Source of the DNA: a virus
DNA: 20,300 nt
Reading direction: 5' to 3' (one strand)
Virus record (IMG/VR): IMGVR_UViG_3300025120_000741
Location: 1 to 20,300 of that record
The notes under the pieces were generated by a model that saw nothing but the letters and a program-made list of their open reading frames with translations, had not been told where the DNA came from and did not search any database. Below are positions 1-8,173 of this stretch, piece by piece (position 1 is the first letter of the stretch; each line of letters starts with the position of its first letter). Made by a program: the position numbers and the translations under genes.

Positions 1-31
1 CAACGGTATTTTAACTCATAACTATAAGTAA
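1..31 (+). CDS. 3' end of an upstream gene (uncertain)
   Basis: All three + strand frames close within the first 31 bases (stops at 12-14, 19-21 and 29-31), just before the next start at 37. Given the tight gene packing, one of them is probably the C-terminus of an upstream virion gene. The longest option would end NGILTHNYK. The frame cannot be decided from so few bases and no function can be assigned. Confidence 0.3.
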   Translation, partial: NGILTHNYK

Positions 32-36
32 AAGAT

Positions 37-1233
37 ATGCCAATAAGTATATTTCAATTTTCTAATACTAAACCTCAAGATGGGACCATTAACCTATTGT
101 ACTCTCAGTCTATAGCTGATAGTGGTAATTTTACTATCATAGCAGCTAATGTACCTTTTGAGAGCGGTAATGGAGTTAATATTGAAAACTCTTTACAGGA
201 ACTAACTGAATTTACTATTAATAAAAAACTTGCTTTTGATAATATAGATAAGGTAGTATTTAATGTATCGCAGAAAACTAGAAAAAGTGGGTATTACTTT
301 TTGCAATTTAATGAAACAAGCTATATTAATAATGCAACGTTTGTATTAGGTGATGAAAGTACCTTTATAAGTGAAAGTTTTGTTACCTCGAGCACCGGAA
401 CTTCTGGTCCGTTTACCTCAGATCAGAATGGCTCATACAGTAATATACCTTCAGCATCTGCTGATGAAGCAGTGCTAGTTGATCCATTTATTGTAGGAAC
501 TTTTAGTAACTCAGATTTTGAACCTTTAATAAGTAACGCTACAACTCTTGAACCTAATTCGTTTCAATTTTTAGTAGATAGAAATGAAGATCTAATTAAC
601 CCTAAAAACTACCAAGCGATAGTTAGTAGATCTGCTGTAAAAGCAAATGTACAAGATTCTAATTACTCTGATACCGGATTAATAAATGCTAGGTATGTCG
701 GTACTAAATTAACTAGTGGTAGTATAGTAGGTGATGATCCTGGTATGTCTTTCTTGAGATTTGGAGGATCTATTCATAAAGATGATGCTGATAATGCTAC
801 CATAGCAGCTATTAGTCCCCAGGAAAGGGTGATAGAAAATGTATATTTTAATTTTGACAATACTAAAATTATTAGTTCATCGGCAAGCGAATCTTCATTT
901 TTAAGTGTACCTCAAATAGGTAATTACTTGTACAGGTATGATAATAGTATAAATAGATACTCTAGATTAGTAAATACTAAAATATTTAATCTTGAATCAG
1001 GTACAGTAATAACTACTGATTTAGCTGGGTTAGTTTTAGATAAATCTGTAAACTTAATAACAGAACCTACACCAACACCTAGTCCAACTATCTCACAGAC
1101 ACTTACTCCATCTGTAACACCATCAGCTACTCCGTCTATATCAGTTACACCATCTGTATCAATGACACCATCAGTTACACCATCTGTAACTCCTAGTATT
1201 ACGATAACACCTAGTACATCACCTCCATCATAA
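37..1233 (+). CDS. Putative virion/tail protein with Pro-Thr-Ser-rich tail
   Basis: A 398-aa protein that I do not recognise as a named family. Residues 1 to about 340 are rich in Asn, Ser, Thr and beta-forming residues, as in phage tail or fibre proteins. From residue 344 to the end the chain is almost entirely Pro, Thr, Ser, Val and Ile, in repeated units such as SVTPSVTPS. Tails of this kind occur on structural proteins of marine phages and may be extended, surface-exposed linkers. The start is ATG after an A-rich leader (taaaagat) with no Shine-Dalgarno site. It is followed by four more structural genes in the same direction, which supports a virion role. Modification of the Ser/Thr tail is possible (glycosyltransferase-like genes lie downstream), but this is inference. 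Confidence 0.65.
   Translation: MPISIFQFSNTKPQDGTINLLYSQSIADSGNFTIIAANVPFESGNGVNIENSLQELTEFTINKKLAFDNIDKVVFNVSQKTRKSGYYFLQFNETSYINNATFVLGDESTFISESFVTSSTGTSGPFTSDQNGSYSNIPSASADEAVLVDPFIVGTFSNSDFEPLISNATTLEPNSFQFLVDRNEDLINPKNYQAIVSRSAVKANVQDSNYSDTGLINARYVGTKLTSGSIVGDDPGMSFLRFGGSIHKDDADNATIAAISPQERVIENVYFNFDNTKIISSSASESSFLSVPQIGNYLYRYDNSINRYSRLVNTKIFNLESGTVITTDLAGLVLDKSVNLITEPTPTPSPTISQTLTPSVTPSATPSISVTPSVSMTPSVTPSVTPSITITPSTSPPS
1066..1230 (+). repeat. Pro-Thr-Ser coding microrepeat
   Basis: The last 55 codons of the preceding gene are a degenerate short repeat of about 12 nt built on acaccatctgta-like units, encoding (S/T)-V-T-P-S. Synonymous differences between units show that the peptide pattern, not only the DNA, is kept. 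Such tracts can expand or contract by slippage or recombination. Confidence 0.8.
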
Positions 1234-1290
1234 CATGAAACAAATTTATTTTAATTATTATAGATATTTATAACAAACACACACAAAGAA

Positions 1291-1947
1291 ATGGGATACT
1301 TAAATAACTCTGTAGTAACCGTAGATGCAATTCTCACTAAAAAAGGTAGAGAATTACTTGCAAGAGGGGACGGTTCTTTTAAGATTACTCAATTTGCATT
1401 AGCAGATGATGAAATCGACTACACACTATACAACCCGAGCCATCCTTCAGGTTCAGCTTACTATGGAGAAGCAATTGAAAATATGCCTTTATTAGAAGCC
1501 TTCCCTGATGAGAATCAGATAATGAAATATAAACTAACTACTCTACCGAGAGGTACTTCTAAACTTCCAGTATTAGACCTTGGTTTTGCTTCTATTACCC
1601 TAAAGCAAGGAGCATCACTAGCTTTAACCCCTCAAACTTTAAACTACTTAGGAGCAACTACAAGTTTTGAAGCTAATGGATATACAGCAACTATAGCTGA
1701 TACTAGAGTATTGAGTTCATTTACAGGAGTAGGTATTAACACAGAAGAAGCAGAAAGATTAAATAGTACAACAACAGTAGGAACTAATGTTTCTAAGACT
1801 GTAATTGGAACTTCAATCAACTTAACAGCTACAGCTATTAATACTTTATTCGGGACTAGAGTTCAATTACAAACAACAGTGACAGTAATAGGTAGAGACT
1901 CTGGTGCACGTCTTACATTACCTGTAACTATAACTAAAACTAATTAA
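1291..1947 (+). CDS. Conserved phage structural protein
   Basis: A 218-aa protein beginning MGYLNNSVVTVDAILTKKGR. The N-terminal third, with LTKKGRELLARG, FALADDEIDY and a later ENMPLLEA segment, matches from memory a protein common in T4-like marine phage structural blocks. Its exact place in the virion is unknown to me. The C-terminal half (about residues 110-218) is Thr/Val-rich and looks like a beta-sandwich. It lies between other tail-type genes: 57 nt after the preceding stop and 10 nt before the next start. The ATG follows acacaaagaa, an A-rich leader without a Shine-Dalgarno site. Confidence 0.7.
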   Translation: MGYLNNSVVTVDAILTKKGRELLARGDGSFKITQFALADDEIDYTLYNPSHPSGSAYYGEAIENMPLLEAFPDENQIMKYKLTTLPRGTSKLPVLDLGFASITLKQGASLALTPQTLNYLGATTSFEANGYTATIADTRVLSSFTGVGINTEEAERLNSTTTVGTNVSKTVIGTSINLTATAINTLFGTRVQLQTTVTVIGRDSGARLTLPVTITKTN

Positions 1948-1957
1948 TATATAAAAG

Positions 1958-2995
1958 ATGTCGTTCAAAAGATTTGACCCCCAAGATATAGTAATAAGTG
2001 CTGAATCCATCACCGCACCTGTATGGAGTAACTCAGTAATTGAGCTATCAACATTCTTCACTTCTTCAGCTCAAGTAGCTGGAGCATCTGGAGCATACTA
2101 TTATAATGTTTATCAAACAGCATCTGATGATACTACAGCAGCAGTACAGTTTTCTGTAGCTTATGGAGATATTGTAGGATCTGGATCATTACATTTTAAT
2201 CTAGCAGTAACAGGAGCTTCTCCTTCTAAAACTATATACGGTCAATACAGATCATTGGTATTAGGAGATGAAGAAGGTAACTTCGTATTTGGATCTGAAA
2301 CTGGTTCACATTTTTATGCAATATCAATAGATAGAGCTAGATATAAAGAAAAACTACTTCCAGGTACCTTTAGTTTAATCTTATCAGGCTCTGACTCTAA
2401 TGGCGATGGTGCACTTCTAAGTCTAACTGATAATAGTCAAGTAGCTACAACTACTAACTTTAATGATGCAGGACGAGTATTTGAAATCGTATCCGGAAGT
2501 TTAGGAAATGTATATACAGGAGTAAACGCGTCAGGTCATTCTTCTGCTAATGGATCATATGGATTCCTATTACCAGATATAGGAGTAGTAATACTTAATG
2601 GCAAAGCATTAGATGGTTCATCAGCTGGTTCAGCAGGAGGAATTAATTTAGGTACTATACGTACAATGAATACTGAAGGTAGTGGATCGCAGAAACTATT
2701 CGATGCAATTAAAAAAGGAGCATCTTATAAACAGAACTCGGAAGAAACTATTTCTTCAAACTTTGTATTTGTAAGAGCCAGAAATGCTGAATTTAATTAT
2801 TCCGCTAACCCTTCTAACGTAACAGGATCAGGTGAACTAAGACATAACGTAATGGTTAACAATCCGCAATCATATGCTACATCAGTAGGACTATATAACG
2901 ATAATAATGATTTACTTGCAACCGCTAAACTATCGAGACCTCTTCTAAAAGATTTTACTAAAGAAGCTTTGGTCCGTATAAAGCTTGACTTTTAA
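1958..2995 (+). CDS. Putative tail/baseplate structural protein, paralogue A
   Basis: A 345-aa protein beginning MSFKRFDPQDIVIS. The middle is Gly/Ser/Ala-rich and probably beta-structured. Residues 276-345 form a domain that is repeated in the next gene (residues 265-335): both contain TGS, a VGLYND core, a LLA segment and a basic/acidic end (KLDF here, KIDM there). Shared ends like this suggest duplication of a virion attachment or assembly domain. The gene ends in taatgaatg, which overlaps the start region of its paralogue by a few bases and allows translational coupling. No enzyme motif is visible. Tail or baseplate assignment rests on context. Confidence 0.6.
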   Translation: MSFKRFDPQDIVISAESITAPVWSNSVIELSTFFTSSAQVAGASGAYYYNVYQTASDDTTAAVQFSVAYGDIVGSGSLHFNLAVTGASPSKTIYGQYRSLVLGDEEGNFVFGSETGSHFYAISIDRARYKEKLLPGTFSLILSGSDSNGDGALLSLTDNSQVATTTNFNDAGRVFEIVSGSLGNVYTGVNASGHSSANGSYGFLLPDIGVVILNGKALDGSSAGSAGGINLGTIRTMNTEGSGSQKLFDAIKKGASYKQNSEETISSNFVFVRARNAEFNYSANPSNVTGSGELRHNVMVNNPQSYATSVGLYNDNNDLLATAKLSRPLLKDFTKEALVRIKLDF

Positions 2996-2998
2996 TGA

Positions 2999-4006
2999 AT
3001 GGGAGCCTACAAAAAGCTAAACAAACAAGATGTATATGTAACATCGTATGAGGCAAATAAGTCTTACCATGTTATAGGTGATGATCAACTCGAAGAGTTT
3101 GAAGTAGACGGCTTTTATGTAGAATCTAGTTCAGGTGCTTACTTTCCGGCCTTCTTTCATAACTATACAGGTAATTCAGGTACTAAATATAATAGGTTTA
3201 CAGGATACAAAAGCCTTCATCAATTATACTATTCTAATTTTACTTCACAGTCTTTAGAAACTGGAGAGAATCTCCAATCAGGATCATTTGATAACTTTAT
3301 AATGTCTTCTCTAGCAACAGGTTCTTATAAATCGAGCTTTAGAGAGTTACCTAATCAAGCCAATGTATTTTCTATTCCAAGAAAACATACAGGGGTAGGT
3401 ATTAAACCAAACTCATTTATAGTACATAAATCAGGAGCTTCTGCTATAGACGGATATTCAGGTTCTTATATGGTTTCAGGGTATATTGAAGACGGTGCAG
3501 ATGGAGTACCGGATAGTGAAGATGATTATATAACTTTTCCAGGTGATGCTGAATTATTAAGACATGGTGATGGAATAGAGTATATAGATGATGGAGAAGG
3601 TAATATTGTAGTTTCCGCTTCTAATGTATTATCCGATACAGGAAGTTTTAAAATTGGTGATATAATTTACCCTCACGGATTAATTATGTTTACCTCAGAA
3701 AGTATGACTGACTTCTATAGAGAAGATTTAGATATGCGATGGAAAGCAACTCAACCTATTTATACATATAATGTTAGATGTCAGGTAAGAGATCATGAAT
3801 TGAATTTTACTCAACATCCATCAGCTATAACAGGGTCTGAAGGGACACTTCACAGTAACATAACAGGAAGTAGTTTTCAACCTTATATAACAACAGTAGG
3901 ACTTTATAATGATGCAAACGAATTATTAGCTGTATCAAAATTTAGTCAACCTATACCAAAGTCTGACAGTACAGAAATGACATTTGTAGTAAAAATAGAT
4001 ATGTAA
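2999..4006 (+). CDS. Putative tail/baseplate structural protein, paralogue B
   Basis: A 335-aa protein beginning MGAYKKLNKQDVYVTS. It shares with its upstream neighbour an N-terminal pattern (basic residues, then QD followed by V/I) and a C-terminal domain of about 70 residues (265-335) with TGSEG, VGLYNDANELLA and a terminal VVKIDM. The central part (about 40-230) has diverged and contains an acidic stretch (EDGADGVPDSEDD). The start lies three bases after the previous stop. Most likely a second virion protein that uses the same assembly domain. The exact role is not recognisable. Confidence 0.6.
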   Translation: MGAYKKLNKQDVYVTSYEANKSYHVIGDDQLEEFEVDGFYVESSSGAYFPAFFHNYTGNSGTKYNRFTGYKSLHQLYYSNFTSQSLETGENLQSGSFDNFIMSSLATGSYKSSFRELPNQANVFSIPRKHTGVGIKPNSFIVHKSGASAIDGYSGSYMVSGYIEDGADGVPDSEDDYITFPGDAELLRHGDGIEYIDDGEGNIVVSASNVLSDTGSFKIGDIIYPHGLIMFTSESMTDFYREDLDMRWKATQPIYTYNVRCQVRDHELNFTQHPSAITGSEGTLHSNITGSSFQPYITTVGLYNDANELLAVSKFSQPIPKSDSTEMTFVVKIDM

Positions 4007-4016
4007 ATAAAAAATT

Positions 4017-5666
4017 ATGTCTCAGATAACTCTTAGATTATTAAAAGGTTCAGCTCTAGCTCAATCAGAGGTGGATGATAACTTTAGGAATTTAATTAAT
4101 TCCGCATCAGTAGATATTACTACTGGTCAACTCTCCTTATTCACTTCACAGAGTTCAGGAGCACTAAAAGAAATAGACGTTAGACCAACTTGGATTGGGT
4201 ATAGCGGTTCGTCAACTACAGGAGTAGCATCAGTAACTGGTTCACTATTGGTCACTGGGGATATTACTGCACAACAGTTTAATACAGAAATAATTTCTTC
4301 ATCTACCATATTTGAATCAGGTTCAACTATATTTGGAGATGATAGTAACGATACTCATCAAATAACAGGTAGCTTGCTAGTAACAGGCTCTCAAACTATT
4401 ACCGGTAGTTTAAACGTATTAGGTCAATATACGACTAATAATATAATCGAAGCAACCGGACAGTCTAGTAAAATTAGATTTCATTATGATGAATTTGATA
4501 ACTTACCATCAGCCACTACTTGGCATGGTATGTTTGCTCACGTACATGCAACAGGTTCTGCTTATTATGCTCACGGAGGTAACTGGATAAGATTAGCTCA
4601 ATCAGCTTCATTTGCTACTCCAATAGCAACATTAACAGCTGCTAGTGCTTCCCATGAAACTTCTATAAATGCTTTAAACGCTAAAACATTACTATCCTCA
4701 TCAGTACAGATATCAGGATCAATCTCTGGTTCATTAGGACCTAACGCTACTTTTATAAGAGCACTTAATGCTGACTCTATCTCTGGTTCATTCGGAGGTA
4801 TTACAGCAGCATCTGTTTCAGGTTCATTAGGTGATAATGCTACATTAATTAGATCATTAACAGGAGCAGTTATATCAGGTTCATTAGGTGTTAATGCTAC
4901 ATTAATTAGATCACTAACAGGTGCTTCTATCTCTGGTTCGTTTGTAGCAACTTCTGCAAGTTTAGCTACTAACATTGCAACAAACCTTGCAAGTGTAGGT
5001 ACATTAACAACAGATAAAGCTAATAAAAGTGAAATAACAGGTTCGTTTGCTGTTGATAGTGGTTCATTTAGTACGAGGTTAACAACTATAGAAGGAGCTT
5101 CAGCATCTGCACCAGCAGGAACAGTATCAGGATCAGCTGTAGGAACAGCTCAAGGACAAATAAAAATAAATGATGTAGATGTAAATGTAAAAGATCTTCA
5201 AACTACTAGCGATGTTACATTCGCCGACATAACTGGTTCAGGTTTACTTTCAGTAACCGGAACAGGTACTTCTCAATTTTCTAGTCACTTACAAGCACAT
5301 TGTTTAGGTATAGGAACAGCTCCATCAACAACAACAGGAGAGATTAGAGCTGCAGGGGATATTACTGCATATTATTCTTCAGATGAAAGATTAAAAGAAA
5401 ATATTAATAATATAAAAGAGCCTTTACAAAAACTTTCTTATATTAATGGAGTAGAGTTTGACTGGATACCTAAAGAAGGTATTCACTCTAACGAAGGGCA
5501 TGATATAGGAGTCATAGCTCAACAAATCGAAAAAGTGCTACCTGAGTTAGTAACTGATCGAGAAAACGGATATAAAGCCGTACGTTATGAAAAAATTGTC
5601 GCGTTATTGATTGAAGCGGTTAAAGAACAGCAGTTACAAATCGATGAGCTAAAGTCAAAGCTCTAG
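4017..5666 (+). CDS. Tail fibre/spike with S74 intramolecular chaperone
   Basis: A 549-aa fibre protein. The N-terminus (MSQITLRLLKGSALAQSEVDD) is of a kind that often begins phage fibres and probably holds the attachment site. Residues about 60-330 are Gly/Ser/Thr repeats (TGSLLVTGS, ISGSLGxNATLIR) expected of a trimeric beta fibre. The C-terminus from about residue 452 is a Peptidase_S74 chaperone: SSDERLKENI carries Ser455 and Lys460, the spacing of the Ser/Lys dyad in endosialidase-type tips, followed by GVIAQQIEKVLPE and VRYEKIVALLIEAVKEQ. In this family the chaperone drives trimer folding and then cuts itself off just before that serine, leaving a mature fibre of about 454 residues. It probably contacts the host receptor. 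Confidence 0.85.
   Translation: MSQITLRLLKGSALAQSEVDDNFRNLINSASVDITTGQLSLFTSQSSGALKEIDVRPTWIGYSGSSTTGVASVTGSLLVTGDITAQQFNTEIISSSTIFESGSTIFGDDSNDTHQITGSLLVTGSQTITGSLNVLGQYTTNNIIEATGQSSKIRFHYDEFDNLPSATTWHGMFAHVHATGSAYYAHGGNWIRLAQSASFATPIATLTAASASHETSINALNAKTLLSSSVQISGSISGSLGPNATFIRALNADSISGSFGGITAASVSGSLGDNATLIRSLTGAVISGSLGVNATLIRSLTGASISGSFVATSASLATNIATNLASVGTLTTDKANKSEITGSFAVDSGSFSTRLTTIEGASASAPAGTVSGSAVGTAQGQIKINDVDVNVKDLQTTSDVTFADITGSGLLSVTGTGTSQFSSHLQAHCLGIGTAPSTTTGEIRAAGDITAYYSSDERLKENINNIKEPLQKLSYINGVEFDWIPKEGIHSNEGHDIGVIAQQIEKVLPELVTDRENGYKAVRYEKIVALLIEAVKEQQLQIDELKSKL
4722..4943 (+). repeat. 57-nt tandem repeats in tail fibre
   Basis: Units of 57 nt (19 aa) encode (I/V)SGSLGxNATLIRxLTGAx. 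Clear copies begin at 4722, 4815 and 4872. A diverged or shortened copy starts at 4779, and a further ISGSF stub at 4929. The last two full copies are nearly identical in DNA, which indicates recent duplication. The number of units would set the length of this fibre segment. Confidence 0.8.
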
Positions 5667-5684
5667 CGACACAAACCAAATTAT

Positions 5685-6185
5685 ATGGAAATGACATACC
5701 CTTCCTGGACATACCAGGGTAGGATCTTCAACGACATATTAGACTTTCCAGAAGGAACTTACGGATTTATTTATGAGGTTTTTCATAAACCCTCCGGTCT
5801 TAAGTACCTTGGTAAGAAAGTTCTACGCTTTGAAAGAAATAAAAAGTTAGGCAAAAGAGCATTAGAGGCTCTGCGAGAAGAAAGAAAAGCAAACGGCATA
5901 GGAGGACGTACTCCCCTTAAGCAGAAGATCATTACCGAATCTGATTGGAAAGATTACTACGGTTCTCATCCAAAGATAAAACAACTTGTTAAAGACTCTA
6001 CGGACTTAAGATTAGATTTCGAAAGAAAAATATTAGATTTAGTACCAAATAAAAAGCTGTTAACTTATTATGAATGTAAGCACCTATTTATAAAGGACGT
6101 CTTAGAGGAGTATAGTCATCAGTATATAAATGATAACATTCTAGGAAAGTTCTATAGAAAAGATTTCAATAATGAAACTAAGTGA
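5685..6185 (+). CDS. GIY-YIG-like endonuclease-fold protein
   Basis: A 166-aa protein. Residues 26-45 (YGFIYEVFHKPSGLKYLGKK) fit the GIY-YIG core: GFIY at 27-30, then YLG at 41-43 with an 11-residue offset. A later helix (RLDFERKIL) offers a conserved-type Glu. In T4-like phages related proteins are annotated as Seg-like homing endonucleases or simply as conserved phage proteins. Here it is a free-standing gene just after the fibre, a place where mobile endonucleases are often found, but short GIY-YIG proteins in marine T4-like phages may also be ordinary conserved genes. Catalysis is not proven. Its end overlaps the next start by 14 nt. Confidence 0.6.
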   Translation: MEMTYPSWTYQGRIFNDILDFPEGTYGFIYEVFHKPSGLKYLGKKVLRFERNKKLGKRALEALREERKANGIGGRTPLKQKIITESDWKDYYGSHPKIKQLVKDSTDLRLDFERKILDLVPNKKLLTYYECKHLFIKDVLEEYSHQYINDNILGKFYRKDFNNETK

Positions 6186-6468
6186 TATTATACTTAACGA
6201 AGATAACCACGGAGATGGTTATGAAAAAGGTAACATTAAGTTAATGGGCGATATGATTTTACCTATCGATAAAGAAATGGTATTACAAGCACAAGATGAT
6301 AAGTATAATAGAGGTTTGCTAGTAACAAGTAAAAAAGATAGAAGTTACGATATAGCGTATTGGGCTGATAAATTTGAACCTTATCCAATAGAAGTAGAAA
6401 TAGACGGTAAATCAGTTTCTAAAGATGCAAAAAATATAAAATTACTTTTTCACCCTGAAATGAAATAA
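6172..6468 (+). CDS. Small protein with capsid-targeting-like leader
   Basis: A 98-aa protein of unknown function. It begins MKLSDIILNE, the first of several genes here with an M-K-L-x-x-I-I-L start ending in (I/L)-x-E (Leu8-Asn9-Glu10). In T4 a comparable ten-residue leader sends internal proteins into the prohead and is removed after the Glu by gp21. The remainder is a mixed alpha/beta sequence with YDIAYWADKFEPYPIEVEIDG and no motif I recognise. It overlaps the preceding gene by 14 nt and is followed one base later by the next start. Confidence 0.6.
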   Translation: MKLSDIILNEDNHGDGYEKGNIKLMGDMILPIDKEMVLQAQDDKYNRGLLVTSKKDRSYDIAYWADKFEPYPIEVEIDGKSVSKDAKNIKLLFHPEMK

Positions 6469-6469
6469 T

Positions 6470-7255
6470 ATGATTAAACTTAAGAACATTATAGGGTACC
6501 CATCTTTACAGTACCACATTGATAATAAACTTTCACTACATGAGCATGTCTACAGGTATAACTCTGATGCCTTTATACAATTATTTAAAGAAGCAAGAGA
6601 AGCTCATAGTAACGAGGAAATCGAACTTAGCGAAGAAGATATAGAGCTTTTAGAAACTACCGATATTGGAGAATATGGAGACTATAACGGTATTAGAGTT
6701 CCTTTAGATTTACCAATGGTATCACCAGATAAGAATGCTTTATTCGAAATTGGCTGTATGATAGACAATATGATAGAAAATGAAGATACTATTGATGAAG
6801 CTACTTCTATAGATGAAATGATAGATTTTGATCTTGTAAAAGAATTAGTTGAGAGTATCGGAGGTACTATTGATATGGATAAATTTAGAAAAGCAGTAAA
6901 GCTTCAAAACGAAACTTTCGATTATTCTGGATTTGATATGATTAAAGCATCAGTTGATTATATTCCTGAAGCTGAATATAAAGGTAAAAAAGTCCAACTT
7001 AATAAACCTAAAAGAGGCGGAAGCAAAAAATTCTACGTTTACGTTAAATCGAAAAAAGGTAATGTAAAAAAAGTATCTTTTGGTGATACTAACCTTTCAG
7101 TTAAACTTAAACAAAGGGGAGCTAGAGCATCCTTTGCTGCTAGACATAAATGTGCTCAAAAGAAAGATAAAACAAAAGCAGGTTATTGGTCATGTAATAT
7201 TGGCCGTTACTGGAAATCATTAGGTGGTGGATCAAACTTCTCAGGTTACTGGTAG
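6470..7255 (+). CDS. Modular internal-type protein with Cys-pair C-terminal domain
   Basis: A 261-aa protein in three parts. It starts MIKLKNIIGYPS, a variant of the MKLxxII leader lacking the nearby Glu. Residues about 20-85 hold a module (LHEHVYRYNSDAF ... TDIGEYGDYNGIRVPLDLPM). A spacer of acidic helices follows. Residues about 168-261 form a basic module: KKFYVYVK, then VSFGD, then Cys228 and Cys242 in HKCAQ and YWSCN, ending in FSGYW. From memory, both modules recur in uncultured marine phages in different combinations. Two (I/L)-x-E-A sites, IDEA (108-111) and IPEA (165-168), lie between the modules and could be cut by a T4-type head protease. A packaged, DNA-associated head protein is my inference. 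Confidence 0.6.
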   Translation: MIKLKNIIGYPSLQYHIDNKLSLHEHVYRYNSDAFIQLFKEAREAHSNEEIELSEEDIELLETTDIGEYGDYNGIRVPLDLPMVSPDKNALFEIGCMIDNMIENEDTIDEATSIDEMIDFDLVKELVESIGGTIDMDKFRKAVKLQNETFDYSGFDMIKASVDYIPEAEYKGKKVQLNKPKRGGSKKFYVYVKSKKGNVKKVSFGDTNLSVKLKQRGARASFAARHKCAQKKDKTKAGYWSCNIGRYWKSLGGGSNFSGYW

Positions 7256-7514
7256 GCCTTATTCTGAAATAAAAGAAGACGGTTATATTATAAGAGAGTT
7301 CTCTCAAGACACTCCTTCATATGAATTAGTATGGCATAGAGATAAAGAAGATCGAATAGTTCAAGCTATAAACGATACTGACTGGCTATTTCAACTAGAC
7401 AATGATATTCCCCGTAGATTACTAAAAGATAAACTATTTATACCAAAAGAGACATATCACCGTCTGGTAAAAGGAACAGGTGATTTAGTTGTAAAGATAT
7501 GGCAAAAGGATTAA
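7224..7514 (+). CDS. Small cupin-like phage protein
   Basis: A 96-aa protein. Residues about 14-94 resemble a compact cupin-like barrel seen in T4-like marine phages: ELVWHRDKEDR early, an LFQLDNDIP strand pair, then FIPKETYHRLVKGTGDLVVKI. The two His (in WHRD and YHRL) could bind metal or a sugar, but no enzyme activity is known to me. The start is GTG at 7224 (or GTG at 7227), inside the last 32 bases of the upstream gene in another frame. There is no ATG between there and the conserved core. The end overlaps the next small gene by 16 nt. Confidence 0.6.
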   Translation: MVDQTSQVTGRPYSEIKEDGYIIREFSQDTPSYELVWHRDKEDRIVQAINDTDWLFQLDNDIPRRLLKDKLFIPKETYHRLVKGTGDLVVKIWQKD

Positions 7515-7636
7515 CTTTAGGTAGTTACGTAGGAGGAACTAAAAAAAAGAGACCTGGCATTCATGCTAAGTCAAAAACATCGAAACTTAAAACTTCAAAA
7601 AATTATCAAAAGAGGTATAAAGGACAAGGAAAATGA
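7499..7636 (+). CDS. 45-aa basic protein
   Basis: A short gene running from ATG at 7499 to TGA at 7634-7636, encoding 45 residues that begin MAKGLTLGSY and end NYQKRYKGQGK. It is very basic (many Lys, one acidic residue or none) and resembles small Lys-rich proteins I recall from marine phage genomes. It overlaps the preceding gene by 16 nt and the next by an ATGA junction. It fills exactly what would otherwise be a 118-base gap, which is strong support that it is real. Nucleic acid binding, perhaps in the head, is plausible but unproven. Confidence 0.7.
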   Translation: MAKGLTLGSYVGGTKKKRPGIHAKSKTSKLKTSKNYQKRYKGQGK

Positions 7637-7950
7637 AATTAAAAAATATCATATTAGAATCAGATTACTGGACCAGATTTAAACCAGAAGCTGAAAAACT
7701 TGAAAATGAGTTGAAAGATACTTATGATAGGGATGATATTAATGTTTCTATTATACAACACTCTAGCGGTGACTACGCAATGGGCAACGTTACTATTAGA
7801 GTAAGAAGAAATCTACCTGAAGATGAATACCAGAAGATGAAAGACTTTATATCCTCCAAAGGATTCAAAATTACCGGCGGTATGAATATGGCTGACGACG
7901 ATGGTGATAGGTATTATTACCCTAATATAAAATTTGAGTTTGAATTATGA
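7633..7950 (+). CDS. Small protein with capsid-targeting-like leader
   Basis: A 105-aa unknown that begins MKLKNIILE. Ile7-Leu8-Glu9 fits the (I/L)-x-E head-protease motif. The mature part (about 96 aa) has a coiled or helical start (WTRFKPEAEKLENELKDTYD), a beta strand pattern (GNVTIRVRRNL), a helix (EDEYQKMKDFISSKGF) and a final strand. It looks like a small alpha/beta fold with no catalytic motif. It is coupled by ATGA to both neighbours. Function unknown; packaging into the head is inferred only from the leader. Confidence 0.6.
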   Translation: MKLKNIILESDYWTRFKPEAEKLENELKDTYDRDDINVSIIQHSSGDYAMGNVTIRVRRNLPEDEYQKMKDFISSKGFKITGGMNMADDDGDRYYYPNIKFEFEL

Positions 7951-8147
7951 AACTAGCAAAAATAATTTTAGAAAATAATAAGTATGTAGTTAGAGAGGAA
8001 ATAAACTTATCTGACACTGATGTAACTAAATTAGCAAAAGCTATTACTATAAAGCTAGATGACTATCTAGATATAGATGATAAAATTCTTTTAGAACAAA
8101 CAGTTACTGCAGCTATCGGCGACCTTTTACATAACAACGAAATATAG
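7947..8147 (+). CDS. Very small protein with capsid-targeting-like leader
   Basis: A 66-aa unknown that begins MKLAKIILE, almost the same leader as the gene before it but written with different codons (ctagcaaaaataattt against ttaaaaaatatcatat), so the peptide is conserved rather than the DNA. The rest (about 57 aa) is acidic and helical: LSDTDVTKLAKAITIKLDDY and then LLEQTVTAAIGDLLHN. The start overlaps the preceding stop (ATGA). No known family recognised. Confidence 0.55.
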   Translation: MKLAKIILENNKYVVREEINLSDTDVTKLAKAITIKLDDYLDIDDKILLEQTVTAAIGDLLHNNEI

Positions 8148-8156
8148 TTGTATAAT
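8126..8156 (+). promoter_or_regulatory. Candidate promoter upstream of primase
   Basis: TATAAT at 8151-8156 matches a -10 box exactly, and TTTACA at 8126-8131 is a fair -35, though the spacer of 19 bases is long. It lies in one of the few intergenic gaps (8148-8200) and precedes the replication genes. The base composition here is AT-rich, so a chance match is possible. Confidence 0.3.
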
Positions 8157-8173
8157 TAAAATAAAGTTCTTAT

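Noticed and set aside
4598-4975. 125-aa open frame on the - strand within the fibre gene
   Set aside because: It is a mirror of the 57-nt repeat on the coding strand and has a repetitive Glu/Pro/Asn pattern that follows from it; no start context or neighbour supports it.
7224-7255. Programmed frameshift joining the gene at 6470 to the cupin-like gene
   Set aside because: The upstream protein ends in a complete C-terminal module (FSGYW), no slippery run is present, and GTG at 7224 or 7227 gives a normal start.
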